Source: Ulota crispa
Lineage: Eukaryota; Streptophyta; Bryopsida; Orthotrichales; Orthotrichaceae
Reading direction: 5' to 3'
NCBI GenBank assembly: GCA_963920765.1
Contig: OY987244.1
Coordinates: 31,104,358 to 31,168,357, forward strand
Length of the DNA stretch: 64,000 bases
Shown here: piece after piece, positions 47,430 to 59,280 of the stretch
Layout: each line of letters begins with the position of its first letter
How positions within the stretch are numbered: position 1 is the stretch's first letter
Position numbers and translations under genes: made by a program
The notes under the pieces: model-generated
What the model was told of the DNA's origin: nothing
The model's database searches: none
What the model saw: the letters and a program-made list of their open reading frames with translations, nothing else

Positions 47430-47882
47430 ATGGTGAGAGGACATTTCTTGTTTGCTGTGGTGTTGCTCTTAGCGTGTATTATTGTTATTACCGATGCGCA
47501 CACGGCGACGAAGAACGGCCGGAAGCCTTGCTCGGTGAAGGTCGTGGTGCACAATGTAGCGGACAGGGCGATGTCGTTCACTTGCGCTGAGCTTGGGAAG
47601 GGAGCGAAGCCAATCGTGGCGGAAAAAGGGAAGTGGACGGCAATCGGGCCTATTGATGTCACGGTGGAGAAGAACTCTATTCTGCATTTCACAGTGACGG
47701 TGGGAACCGGGTATAGATATGGACATGTGAGGAAGAGCCTGGTGATTAATTTGTTGAAGCAGTTTCAGTATAACCTCGACGGGAGCAAATTCGTCGTTCT
47801 CACCGCGATTGAGAATGCGAGAGAGCAGACGTTGAAGATCAAGCTCGAGAAACACGAAGTCCTTACATTCAATCTCTATTAA
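47430..47882 (+). CDS. Small secreted protein, function unknown
   Basis: A single-exon frame of 150 residues. Residues 1-24 form a clear signal peptide (hydrophobic core FLFAVVLLLACIIVI, then a small-residue cleavage region ending DAHTA). The mature part is basic and beta-rich by pattern (VKVVVHNVADRAMSFTC, then GKWTAIGPIDVTV, HFTVTVGTGYRYGH) with two cysteines. The arrangement of a beta strand, an Asn and a Cys near its start loosely recalls plant S1/SPH self-incompatibility-like proteins, but the usual four cysteines are missing and I do not assign it. GC content and codon pattern are higher than in the flanks, and a sharp drop follows the stop codon, which supports a real gene. Confidence 0.7.
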   Translation: MVRGHFLFAVVLLLACIIVITDAHTATKNGRKPCSVKVVVHNVADRAMSFTCAELGKGAKPIVAEKGKWTAIGPIDVTVEKNSILHFTVTVGTGYRYGHVRKSLVINLLKQFQYNLDGSKFVVLTAIENAREQTLKIKLEKHEVLTFNLY

Positions 47883-49870
47883 AATTCTCCAGGTATACTC
47901 AAATTCGCAATGTCGTTAAATTTATGCATAGTTATAGAGTTGCATTCTCCGAGAATTAAGCTGTGACACTTCCTGAAAATCTTGCAGAGAGTCTCGCCGT
48001 AAATCCTGTCCATTTGAATTCTTGTTTATAGTTCAAACTTTGCAATCATGCCGATTTTTTTTATGCACGTTCGCAGATCTCTTTGCAGAGTCTAGCACTT
48101 ATCCCTTCAAACATTAAGTTATGAAGCTCTTTGAGAATGTTGCGGTAGTTTCAGGACTTTTCTAGTGTTTTTTTTTCCTTATATTTCTTAATCAAGATTC
48201 TTTTGTTTGAGTTCATTTTTCGCTTCATCTACTTTTTATGCACCTTAGTAGTTACCTTTGCAAAGTCGTGATTTCTTCTCCTTGTATTTAGCGTTAATCT
48301 CCTTTAGAAATTCGCGACGGATCGAAGTTTTGTGAAAGTCATTTTTATTTTTGTAACTCTGAATCGAGTTTCTTGTTTTTTCAGGTTCAAGTTTTTTGTG
48401 CCTGCAGATCTGGTGTTGTTGAGCCTCGAACCGTTTTTGCGCATGGCAATTTAGGTTTTCTACCAGATGCTCGTGGCTGCCGGTGTTGGTCGTGGCTGAG
48501 ATTTGCATTTCATATCCCGTCATGGGAGAAGAAGCAACCTGAACCGAGCAGAATTCTTTAGGATGTAGAACGATTTCATTCGTGCCAAGCCAGTCTCTGC
48601 AGTGACGGGCGGCTTCATTCAAATTCTTTCAGATTCATTATCTATTCTCTTATTTGTAAGGCGCTCGAGTGCTCTGCTGGGACTCTCAAGTGATTCAGCT
48701 TTCATTCGTAGTGGTTTGAAACATTTACATATGTTACCTGGCAATTTTTTAACTGAATGCTAACATCGTGCTCATGGTCACCTGACTAAGTGGTATTTCA
48801 GAGAGCTAAAATTGTTGCGTTCAAAATCCTGGAGCTCTAAATCAGGGAGATGTTTAGATTTAAGATTTCAATCTTGGGATTGAACTCGAGCCAGTTTCAT
48901 TGAAAAAAAATTAGTCGAATTGCTTTAAATTTCCGTTCTTGCTTTGTTTCCACTCATATTATCTGATTTTACCATCTTTTTTTGTTTGGCTCGCTGTCTG
49001 ATTCTGTGCGGTCCAAAACCTAGTGAAGATTTCTTTTCTTACCACAAGCGACATCAGTACAGGAAGTAACTGAATTATGTACGAGTGTGCATATTCATAT
49101 GTGCATGGGGAAGTGTTTGGTAACTTTGGTCATCGTCGTGATTGAGGTGGAGTAGGAACTGGCAGTTTTTACCAAACACAGCAACAAGGACATAAGGTTT
49201 ACAATGAATCAATAGGTAGGCAACATGAGCCACCTCTAGATGATACAGGTTGGATTGTATGACAATATGGCAGTGGAGTGTACAACTAAAACATGTAGAA
49301 GTTTGTACGTACATCCCAATGTTCTTAATGGAAGTGCATTTTCATTTGAGCCACAATTTTTCAGATGGGCTTGAGGCGCTACATGGAATTTTCCATGGGT
49401 CCGTAGGTATGCAAATATGGAGAAAGAGTAGAGAGCTCTTGCATAGCTACTGCAATTTTAAACGTCATTTTAGGTCCTGGCATGGTGGGGCAATTCCAAG
49501 AATCACATCAAGTATATGAAGCATATAGAGGTTAAGCAAGGATGTATGACCAATAATATGATAGAAACAAGCACATTAGTACCAATTTGAAATGTGGGCA
49601 AGAATCAAATTATTCTTCAAATCTCTTTTGCATATCATGTAAGCAAACATGGAAGAGTTTGATGTTGCAAATAAATGTAATAGATGCCCCGCATAGAGCT
49701 CAAATGGAGGATCTTAGCCAAGATTTCTACAACTATATGACACTTTTGCACAAAGATTTTTTTTACAAATACCAAGCTGCCTGGTCTTAGTTTTATGTGT
49801 AAAGACTAAAACAAAGGAGACTTCATAATGTTTTAGAGTTTTGTGAAGGGAACTAATATATGCATATCCA
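47883..49870. other. 3' flank and AT-rich spacer
   Basis: Nothing is supported. A frame on the minus strand at 48245-48622 and one at 49250-49519 are not recognised. Small T-rich tracts alternate with ordinary AT-rich sequence. Confidence 0.4.
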
Positions 49871-50230
49871 GGTTTTGTTATATGATACTAGGGGGGTAAA
49901 TTTTAGGTATTTACCATTAACAAGTTGTGTATCAAAAATTTAAGTTTAGATTTGGATTTAGAGACCTTGATTTAGTCTAGAATCACAAAGGAGTTTACAA
50001 TTGAACAATGTCTAGTGGAAGAGCTTAGTATTTTTTACAAACAAGGATAAAAGTAATAATTTGCCCCATAGTTAAACTTTTCCACTAGGCATTGTTCAAT
50101 TGTAACCTCCTTTGTGATTCTAGAATAAATCAAGATCTCTACATCTAAATCTGAATTCAATTTTTTGAAAGTCAACTTGTCAATGGTAAATATCTAAAAT
50201 TTACCCTCCTTGGTGTCCATATAACAAACC
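49871..50230. repeat. 360-bp foldback element with about 150-bp arms
   Basis: The left arm starts GGTTTTGTTATATGATACTA and the complement of the right arm starts GGTTTGTTATATGGACACCA. The arms stay alignable through GGTAAATTTTAG, TATTTACCATT, CTAGAATCACAAAGGAG and ATTGAACAATG, with roughly 85 percent identity and a loop near 50050. Transcription in either direction would give a long hairpin. Confidence 0.88.
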
Positions 50231-51020
50231 CGAGTAATTCCCTTTGTGAATTATCTAAACATGAAAAATAATAGTTGACTCTCCTTCCGTACAACTTTGA
50301 AAGTAGTTAGGACTTAGGACAAACTCCTATATTGGCCTTGAGTTTTAAAAACTCAAAAACAACAAACAAGTTTGCACTTATAATTGATTTTTCAAGAAAA
50401 TAACTAAAAGATTTTGGAGTTTATCCCTTTAATGACCACACCCATTTTCACAGAATCCACTGAAAACAGGGGCTGCAAGCTTAGATTTGGAATTGACTCA
50501 AATATGGACCCATTTTCAATAATCCAACAGTACAAATGGGAAGTACACCTTGTTTATTGTAAAGCACCAAAATTTTAGCTAGATCTATCGTTGGAGGTGA
50601 AATATTATAATGATTGAGTGAGCCGTATGCAAAAAATCTCTTGCATTTCATTCTTGTTTAGTTTTGAATGTTAACCTTTCATGCAAGCTTTGATTGAGAA
50701 GAGCCTTACATTTCTAAAAAGCAAGGTTTCCCACCTTTTTAACAAGACTAGTTCCACACAAAATAGACAAACATAGCAATCACAAGGTGTAGCTAAGTGG
50801 ACAAAAAGGGTCAAAAAACCCACTTTCTTTGCTACCCTAAAACAGTTCTACAAGAAATTTGATAAATATTCTGGAAAATCCAATTGGTGAAAACAATCAA
50901 GAATTGGCCTTAAATGTAGGATGACGTATTTTAAAGCCAAAATGACAACACCATTTCAATAGATTTTCAAATACTACAATTATACTACTACCGTATATGA
51001 AAACAATACAAGCATATTTC
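50231..51020. other. AT-rich spacer
   Basis: No feature with clear limits is visible. Confidence 0.4.
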
Positions 51021-51985
51021 TTAACCCCTAAAGGCCCAAGCCCTTTTTTTGTGAAAATCACTCGAGACTGCCACTTTTGGGGGACTGAAGAGAAATGTTT
51101 TTTTTTTTTGTTTTTGTTTTTTTCAGAAATCCAACCGTAAGATCTTGCCCTAGGCAATGGGAGGTACTCATGGAAAAAATATTAGCTTGTTCTAGATGGT
51201 GAGGAGTGAGATATTCGCATAAGAAGTGAAAAAAATAGTTTTTTCACTGTTGCCCAGAAATTTCAAAAGCCTTTGACGGCTCCTTTATAAAAAAAATTGC
51301 TCTACGCAAAGTTGTGGTTTATCTTTCCCATGTAGAAGACCAAGTTAGGTAAATGTGAGAGAATTTTCAAATGAAACGGAGGTGTGGATCATACTTTGTA
51401 AAATTCTGCAATGCTGTAAGGTCATGAAATTTGCATATACACTAAGCAAAATTGGAGGATTTATGTAAAATTCAATAACCCAAATTACTTTGATCCAAAT
51501 GGTGAAAACCAAGGAATCTTAGTCTACTACAACTTGCAAAAAAAAAGTCAAAAAATAAATACACAAAGAGCTCAAAAAAGTAAAGCAACAAGTTTTACAA
51601 GGGGGAACAAGAATGGAGGTTTGGGAGTCCCATACCTACCCTCAAACTAAAACTTCTCATAACTTTCATCTCATCTATCAAAATTGAATGATTCAAAGAT
51701 GTCCACATATATAAAAATCTAAAGTACCAATTTCAGATTTTTATTTTTAAAAAGTACAATTTTGAATTTTTTTTTTGGGCTGCCCGCCCTCATCCTTTTT
51801 CAAAAATTCATGCATAACTTCTTCATGAAATGTTAGAATGAAGAGAAAATTACATTTCCACGTAGATTTTTGAATTCCCCACCTTCAATAAAAGTTTCAA
51901 AAAATCACAAAAAGTAGTTTAGCCATAGGTACCTGCCCAAAACCTCATCTGTCCCCTGAGGGGACAATGGGCCTTTAGGGGTTAA
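51021..51985 (-). mobile_element. Family C TTAA-flanked element, complete ends
   Basis: TTAA at 51021-51024 and 51982-51985. The ends are CCCCTAAAGGCCCAAG and TGGGCCTTTAGGGG, a perfect 13-bp inverted repeat (CCCCTAAAGGCCC). The length is 957 bp between TTAA sites. The complement matches 42932-43280, and its far end matches the family C-like end at 42490-42560. No coding capacity; the 50897-51157 frame is not called. Confidence 0.85.
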
Positions 51986-52784
51986 GCAATTTGAAATTTT
52001 TTAGAATTGTGCAATTGAAATTTGACATTCTTCTTGCATACTTGATGTATTGTGTTGTTGCTTTGATCCATCTTTGACAAAAAATGGATACATATTTTGA
52101 AGCCATGATGTATAAACACCATTATTTGTCAACTCACATACCCAATTGCATTGTTATTTTTTCAGATGGATGCAAAATTCTTGTGATCACATGTGTACTT
52201 CAAGACCAAATTCCAAATTATTGAGTGATTTCAACCTCCAGACCAAAAACCACTCCAGCGACCAAAATATGGTCGCGTGGTCCTTACAGGGTCATACGAT
52301 GAAAAACTGGTGCACTTTTGTGAGAGAGCGAATTACCGGGAGTGTAGAGAGCTTCCCGGAATAAGCTGCCACTATAAATCAATTACCACGAGGAATTGAC
52401 CTGATTGACATAATTCCGCAGAAGCTTTCTAATTAGACTGCAGAAACCAATTTGACCAACCCAAAACTGACACGTCGTGAACCAGCCCAATCAAAAGTTA
52501 GACTGGGTCAATATAAAGTAGACCTAGGATCAAAGAGAATGTGGGTGGCAAGGTTGACAACTTGACATCAGTGGTCCCCACGGTGGTGTTTATGAGTAGC
52601 CCAAGCCCCAAGTTACTAATTTGAAAACCCCTATTCCCTGCCCTTTCTGATAAAAACAGATTTTAACTTACTGTAGTTTAACACTTTGGAATTCACATCA
52701 TTGTATGAAACTTTTATTGGGTTTGGACCGTAATGAAGGAGGCCTTGCTTTTAGTCAAGTTGACCTACACTGAATAGTGCCTTT
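51986..52784. other. AT-rich spacer
   Basis: A frame at 52146-52364 is not recognised. From 52240 to 52440 GC rises slightly without any recognisable product. Confidence 0.35.
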
Positions 52785-53164
52785 AGGGCGGCTGCACACT
52801 ATGCCCGGTCAAGTTGAGAAGTTGTCAAATTGAGTGACCAAACTTTGTGGTTAAATTTTGCTTAGAGGTCAAGAAAATCTGCTGAAAATAAATAATAAAT
52901 GCTGAAATTGACAACATTAAATGCTGAAATTAATGGCTCTAGCACATAGTTTGCGTCTTCATTTTTGGTGGATCCAAACTTCCTTTTGAGAGGCCGTCAA
53001 CCTTGGATGATAAAGTGCTGCCATGTATGCAAATGGAGGATGATGGCCTTTGGAGGTTGGCTTCTAGTGTGAAGGGTTGAGCGGCCGGACTCTTGATTTT
53101 GTGCAACCTGATTGGTGCAAACCAACAGCCTCTCGACCTTCGGCCATAGTGTGAAGCCGCCTTT
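52785..53164. mobile_element. 380-bp element with GGCGGCT..CACACTATG ends
   Basis: 52785-52803 reads AGGGCGGCTGCACACTATG and the complement of 53145-53164 reads AAAGGCGGCTTCACACTATG. The match is imperfect but extends over about 18 bp. No coding capacity or clear target duplication. Confidence 0.55.
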
Positions 53165-53479
53165 AGGTTGCCTTACTGTATAATACTATAATGTTACTTC
53201 ATGATTCCTTGCTCTGCCACTTGGAGGTGTGTGCAACTTTTTAGATAATAAAATTTTACATGGTTTATAACCTTAACAAAATTTTGTTTATTTGCATCAT
53301 TGTTATTGTTGCCAAGTTTTCATTGTTTATAAAAAAAATCATTCCAATAATTGTTAATAAAATTTATTGTAACAATGGTAAGTATTTGTATAGTGTAAAA
53401 GTTAAGAAATCAGTGGGATAACCTAAGTGTACTATTTGGTGTAGGGAAGCTGGTCCAAGAGCATTTCCACCATTGCCCT

Positions 53480-53950
53480 TCAAGGATCTAATACACTTCA
53501 ACCCTTATATGACAAGGCAAATAAAAAAACACTTTGTTGGATGGAAAAAAACCCCATTTTCATTTGATTTTTCAAAAAGTGATCATGAAGACATGCACTA
53601 CAAGGGAATAGTGTCAATTTGGACATTTTTTTGGGTCAATTTGGACACATTTAGTTAATTTGGACGTGTCATTGCGAACAATTTTTCTTGTAGATATGGT
53701 TTACCATGAAAGACAAAAAAGATCCTCACTAAATGTATGCATTTTTTTAGGTAACCTAGATAGTGTGAAAATTCACAAACTCAATGTTAGGTCCCATGTT
53801 GTATGTCTTGCAATTTTTGCAATTTTCTTGAGGTCAGCATGCAGTGTTGACTTCTATTTCCAAAGTTGGGATTGTATAATGGGTGGGTACTTGCCACACC
53901 ATTGCAGAGGGGCAATCATGGTGACTAGAGCAGCATTCAAGGATTAACAT
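53480..53950 (+). repeat. Family E repeat, copy 2
   Basis: Matches 19480-20510 in order (CACTTTGTTGGATGG, AGTGATCATGAAGACATG, ATAATGGGTGGGTACTTGCC). It carries a CACTA-type insertion absent from copy 1 and lacks the 550-bp element present there. Confidence 0.7.
53596..53695. mobile_element. 100-bp CACTA-type element with 3-bp target duplication
   Basis: Starts CACTACAAGGGAATAGTGTC and ends ATTTTTCTTGTAG plus two bases. ATG flanks both sides (53593-53595 and 53696-53698). The paralogous site at 19561-19590 has a single ATG and no insertion. A CACTA start with a 3-bp duplication fits EnSpm/CACTA. Confidence 0.85.
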
Positions 53951-54492
53951 TTGATAATAAGTGCTTTGGGCCCCTCAAAATACTCTCATGACATTCCATT
54001 GGTCCATCCTAGTGTGTCAACCAATGGCCCTTCAAAACATTGTTCATCTTAAGTTTATTAAACACTATATTTGTTAATTTGGAAAAAACAAGTGTTCCAT
54101 TTTGTACTCCACCTTAAACCCAAAAAGTTACCTTAAACTCAATTTGAAGGTATCAAATTCAATCTAAGCCACTAAGCTTTTTTCCCTCGCAAATTCCTCC
54201 TCTTTGGTGAAGACGCATGTACAAAAAAAAACTCTAAGCTTGGTTTTAGGTGGCCACCTAAAACTTTCACCTCAAAATTTCAAAGTCCCAAAATGTACCG
54301 TTTTTCCCAAATTAACAAATATGGTGTTACTAAGCTTTATCTTACATTCTCTAGGTGAATGGTCAAATGACTATTTATGAGACACGTTGAAATGCAAAGG
54401 TGGAGAATAAGAATTTTGAGGGCTCTTCACAAATAAAGATAATCTCTTGAAGTGTCAAGTTTGAAGTGCAATGATGGAGATGCTCTTAGGAA

Positions 54493-55001
54493 GCTTGAGT
54501 AGGAGCTACCTTACCAGTGTCCAGGGAGGTTTTAAAAAAAACTAGGTACATGTCCTAGTCTTATCTGGTCCACTCAGTTATTTTTATTTTTAACTGGTCA
54601 TGGCCTAGACATGTATTTTTTGGTTGGCCAATAATCTTTGTTTTTTTTTTCACTCGGTTGATTTCCTAAATTTAGGAAAACAATTTGAATTTCAATGTAT
54701 TATATCAGATTTTTTTTCTCTTACAAATGTTGCAGACAAATCAATCTTTTGCTTACCATGTGCATCAGTGTTTTTTTTTCTAGCAGCACAGCGTTGCTCT
54801 GTCCTCTCCCCATTGGAGCAAACGTGGAGGGAAGCAAATATAGTGGGCAAGAGTGACGGCTTGTTGCCAAAAAAAAAAAGACTGATGTGCATGGCATAGC
54901 AAAGCAAGACAATGATCAAGAAACTCAAGATTAAAGCTTCCGAAGAGTTAGGGTATACAATTGAGCAATGAGCACCATGTTTCCTTTAAGGATTGATGCA
55001 T
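54493..55001. other. AT-rich spacer
   Basis: Frames at 54624-54899 (+) and 54692-54928 (-) overlap and are not recognised. Confidence 0.35.
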
Positions 55002-55113
55002 CAAGTGCACTATTTATCCCATTAACCATCAAGTGCACCGTTTATCCCATTAACCATCACATAGTCACTTGGCACTCACCCACTCACCCACTCACCCACT
55101 CACCCACTCACCC
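55002..55113. repeat. Two short tandem arrays
   Basis: Two copies of a 26-bp unit (core AAGTGCAC..TTTATCCCATTAACC) at about 55002-55053, then five copies of the 8-bp unit ACTCACCC at 55074-55113. Confidence 0.9.
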
Positions 55114-57550
55114 ACATGACCACCTCACCCATGTTTCTTGTTTTTAAAATTTTTGAACTTTTAGCACTTTGTAATTGCTTGTGAAATAAAAAAACATTTG
55201 GTTTTTGTTTAGAAGGTCAGAAAATTTCCTTATCATGGATAAATTCATAGGTTGATTACCCATAGTTTCAAATTTCATTCAGCCCATTTCCTCATCTACA
55301 AGTGCACATTCGGCTAAATTTCCTACAGATGAAATTGTAACTCAACTAATTTCCTAAAGCCATGTTTTTATGATTGGAAGCAAATCCGCCAACTTTCATT
55401 TTATTTTGGCAATCCTCAAAAAAAGTCGGTTGATTTGTAACTAAAACTCGGTTCTCTCCGGACACTGTACCTTACTCAAAAATCTAACTATTGTTGCAAG
55501 GACAAAACCTTTGTTAGTGTACAGGCTCGTTACACTTAATAATTTTTTTTTAATAAGTTCAACCACATCTATGAACATTGCATTGGTGGCTCACTAGTGT
55601 AATTTTTGCACATAAGGTAGACACACCCATTCCCAATTGGCTCCCAAATTCCGCACCCTAGATTTGAGGGTTTCACCATACATTAGCTATTGAGCCCAAA
55701 GTGGAACAGTGAACGCTACTTGCACAAGCAAATCTTACCACATGTTAACTACTGAGTTGATTTGGGAAGGCTGAGATTGGAAACATTAAATGTTGTTATA
55801 GGAACACATCCAAGCAAGCAATTTTCAGTGTTAATCTAGCTTGTAATTATTTTGAAACTATACCCCTATTTATAGTATTTTTCATTTTTGTACCCCTATT
55901 TGTAATTTACCCTTTATTTTTTATATATTTGGCTTATTCGATTATTCCTTGTGAAAAGGATAACAAGTGTCAATGGGTTGAAAACACCTTGCGTACAACA
56001 ACTAAATTCGTATGTTGATATCTGATGTCCATGATGGATGCACGCTACCTCTCAAAGCTGTTTAAACAAGACTAGCAAAGATACTTCCATGATTGAATTT
56101 TATTGAGTTTTGTACGGTTGGTTTCATTCATGTTTTTTTTAATATATTCCTTCAGAACTACATTTGAAAGTAGTGAGCCCTGAGTGATTGTGTGGGAAAA
56201 ATATGCTTTAAAAAGAAAGAAAAGGTCTTACAAAATACAAACAAAATCGACTTACGGAAACCGAAAAAGAAAATATCAAATGTGCTTTGTAGAAGAAGTC
56301 ATTGTCCTACAATCTTTGAAGATAAGAACTAATCCCAATTTGAAAACTACCACTCAATATTGCATTTAAGTTGCCTTAAAAATTAATTTGCGAAACCTCA
56401 TAAAGCTACCTCGTGACTCATCACTTAGCCACTTGAAAGTGCATGCAACTACTTATATATTAGGAACTCACATGGTTTATGACTTAGACATTATTAGTTT
56501 GTTTTTTTGCAACTCTTGTTGTTTTTGTCAAGCCCTTTAAAATTTGTTAATGTAATAATTATTGATGAAAATAATTATGGTAACAATAAGTATTTATGTA
56601 GTGTAAGATGTTGAGAAATTTGTGTGGGATAATGTAAACTCAATGTTGAGTGTAGATTAAGAAGAAGACAATTTACATTTTGTCATGTTTTGGGTATGTT
56701 TTAAATAAATAATACATTTTTTCAAGAATAAAATGCTTGACAATAGCCAAATGAATTATTATAATTGTCATATTAATCAATTCAAAACAATCAGGTTTGA
56801 TCTCCAAAGACTTAGTGTCCACTTTTAGAAATAAATTGCCCATCATGACTTTTGACAGGGTATATTTTTCTTATTATGTAATGCAAGATGCTCATCTTGT
56901 TTGTTTAGTATTTAAGTTCTACATCAAACCTACTTCTTGAATAATTTATTAATTCATTATATTTCTGTAATATAATAAGAATGCAAGCATTCCTTTTCTC
57001 CTTATTTTAGCAGAGTCAGACATACAATATCATGCTAGGGAGTACTTTGGTTCTTTATGGTATTGGAAGAAGGTTTGGTGTTAAAATTGCAATCAAAGAA
57101 CAAATTGTTTTTAGGAACTTCAAATTGAAGGCCTTCAATGGGTTCAATTGCAAGGTATGAGAGGCACTTGGAACTCTCCATCTACATGGATCCAAGAACT
57201 TAAAATCATTTACAAAATACTAAAAACTATGCCCTCTTGAGGGCTTTCCATTTATATAAAAATCTACAAACATACTATTTCACAATACCAAGCCTTTTTG
57301 CACTATAAGGATTTGATTTCTTTGAACTACCTAAGTTTTTGTTTACAACTTGAGCCAAACAAGTTCAATTATAACCTTTCACACAAGACCATTTAGGGTA
57401 AAACCAAACTACTTTCACTATTCATACATTAAGGGCATCTCCCCTAGCATCATAGGCTAGGGTTTGGGGAGAATTGGCATTTAATTTATTGTCAATTGGT
57501 TGAAATTGCAAAAAAAACTAGTTGGCATTTGAAACTATCTTATAAAAAAG
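55114..57550. other. AT-rich spacer, no supported gene
   Basis: No recognisable protein, RNA or element with clear ends. The frame at 56184-56369 is lysine-rich by composition only. Confidence 0.4.
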
Positions 57551-57881
57551 GGAAAATTTCATGGATACCTTTGAAGTTTACCATATTTACATAGATCCCC
57601 CTAGTTCTTCAAAAATTACAAAAATACCTTTGGTCCATAGTTTTAGGCATTTGTTATATTGGGCATACCACCTCTTTCTCACTTGTGCACACATTTCCAT
57701 TCTATTGGACTCCTTGTTTTAACATTCCTCATGAAAGAAATAACGTACACAACAAAACAAATGCCTGAAAACTACAGACCAAGGGTATTTGTGTAATTTC
57801 TGAAAACCAGGGGTATCTATGTATTTATGGCAAACTTCATGTATTTATGGCAAACTTTAAAGATATCCATGAAATTTTCTC
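57551..57881. repeat. 330-bp foldback element with about 110-bp arms
   Basis: The left arm starts GGAAAATTTCATGGATACCT and the complement of the right arm starts GAGAAAATTTCATGGATATC. Both continue through ACATAGATACCCC, AAATTAC, AAATACC, TTGGTC and AGGCATTTGTT. The right arm holds a local tandem duplication of about 21 bp (ATGTATTTATGGCAAACTT, near 57818-57860). Confidence 0.88.
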
Positions 57882-59280
57882 TAAAAAAATTGGCCACGTT
57901 AGAAAACATCAATTATAATATATCACACTATAAGTATAAGTATAGGAAATTTATACTGATGAATGCTTATGAAAAACTGATGAAAAATAGGAAATGCCGG
58001 ATTTTAGCTGGTGTAGCTAAACCGTCGCCCCAATCGCTGTCATAGCCGGACGACACAAACAGTCGTTCGTTCTTCATCGTTGAACAAAACATCTAGCACC
58101 ACCGATAAATGAACGAACGAACGACCACCTCCGTTTCCACTCACGACGGGATCTAGATAAATCCAAACCACTTACCAAACTACCCCGTTCACACAGCGAT
58201 TGTAAAGGGAGCAGGCATCTCCATTGGCATCACAGCAGATGCAGAGTTGTTGTTGTTCCAGGTTGTTGCAGCTTTCCCTCGAGCTATGGCGAGCCGGCCA
58301 GCGAAGCTCATGCAGTTCGCATCACCTGCAGCTGGTCACACTTTTCCCGATCATGGCGCTGCGCACCTGCCGACACTCCTCTAAAAGCAAAGTCGTGTGC
58401 ACCATCCGTCCGGCCGTGCTTGCTTTCGTCTACAAGGATGTAAGAATCCCGTCATCGTCACAAATTGTGTGTATTTTTAGCATTTACGGTGAGCGGTAAA
58501 AGCATTTCCCGAAAGGCGTTCAGTCGCATTCAATGCTGAGAGCTGGCAGTTGTTGAGTTTTCGAATCCTGTCCTGTTTTGTTCAAGATCAAGTACAGTGG
58601 ACATGTACTATACTCGCGAAGGACACTGGTTTTGACCTAATCTGTGTCAGTCCTCTGTGCGTAAGTTTGCAACTCTTTTTTCTAGTGCAGAATGTGAGAT
58701 CAGTAGGTTTTGATACGAGGTCGCGGATACCGGTAGACTACTGGCAAGGGGAAAGCGGATGAAGCTCTCGAAAATTCCGGTGACAGACAGTGTTTTAGTT
58801 GTTGAGTTTTTCTTTACTTTCTTGTGATCGTCGTCGGTGTATTTTTCTTCTTTATTGGTTGTGACGTGGTTTAGATTTGGTAGAGGCTGATTTGGTGAGG
58901 AAAAATGAGCGCACATGAAAGTTCCGCAAGACTCGCTGTGAGAAGGCTTAGTTGCAGGTGTTTTTTTAATTTCATTGCGGTTTGTGTTGATAGTTTGCGA
59001 CCAAGGTTGTGTGTTATTGATGTCATTTTTGGTTGTTTTTGTAGCTGTTAATGCCGTTTTTTCTCTTTTGTAGTTTTTGTTGTCTGAGACTTGTGGCAAG
59101 AGGCTGGTGAGGTTGGCTGATGGTGAAAGGTGGTGACTTCTGTAGTGATGTAGGCGTTCGGATCCGACAAGGAGTGCGGGAGGACTGTGATTCCATGGTG
59201 ATCTTCGTGGCCATCGTTGAGCGCTGAACGGCCGTTGGAGTATCTTTTCGCCGTGTCCTGCATCTTGAGGCGCTTTGAAA
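57882..59280. other. Upstream region of the diacylglycerol kinase gene
   Basis: From about 58020 GC content rises, consistent with a promoter and 5' UTR. A frame at 58224-58499 is not recognised and probably lies in the leader. No TATA box stands out. Confidence 0.4.

Larger units (their letters stand above)
53453..54492. mobile_element. 1.0-kb element with GAGCATYTCCAYCATTGC ends
   Basis: The left end reads CCAAGAGCATTTCCACCATT and the complement of the right end reads CCTAAGAGCATCTCCATCAT; both continue TGC.CTTCAA. The termini resemble those of element F. It holds family E copy 2, a CACTA-type insertion and, at 54243-54264, a perfect 22-bp palindrome centred on GGTGGCCACC. Confidence 0.6.

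Noticed and set aside
47469-47855. Minus-strand 128-codon frame opposite the secreted-protein gene
   Set aside because: It is a shadow: Arg- and His-rich, no domain, whereas the plus-strand frame has a clear signal peptide.
55074-55113. Short regular repeats that might suggest a CRISPR array
   Set aside because: Units are contiguous 8-mers without spacers, in a plant genome.
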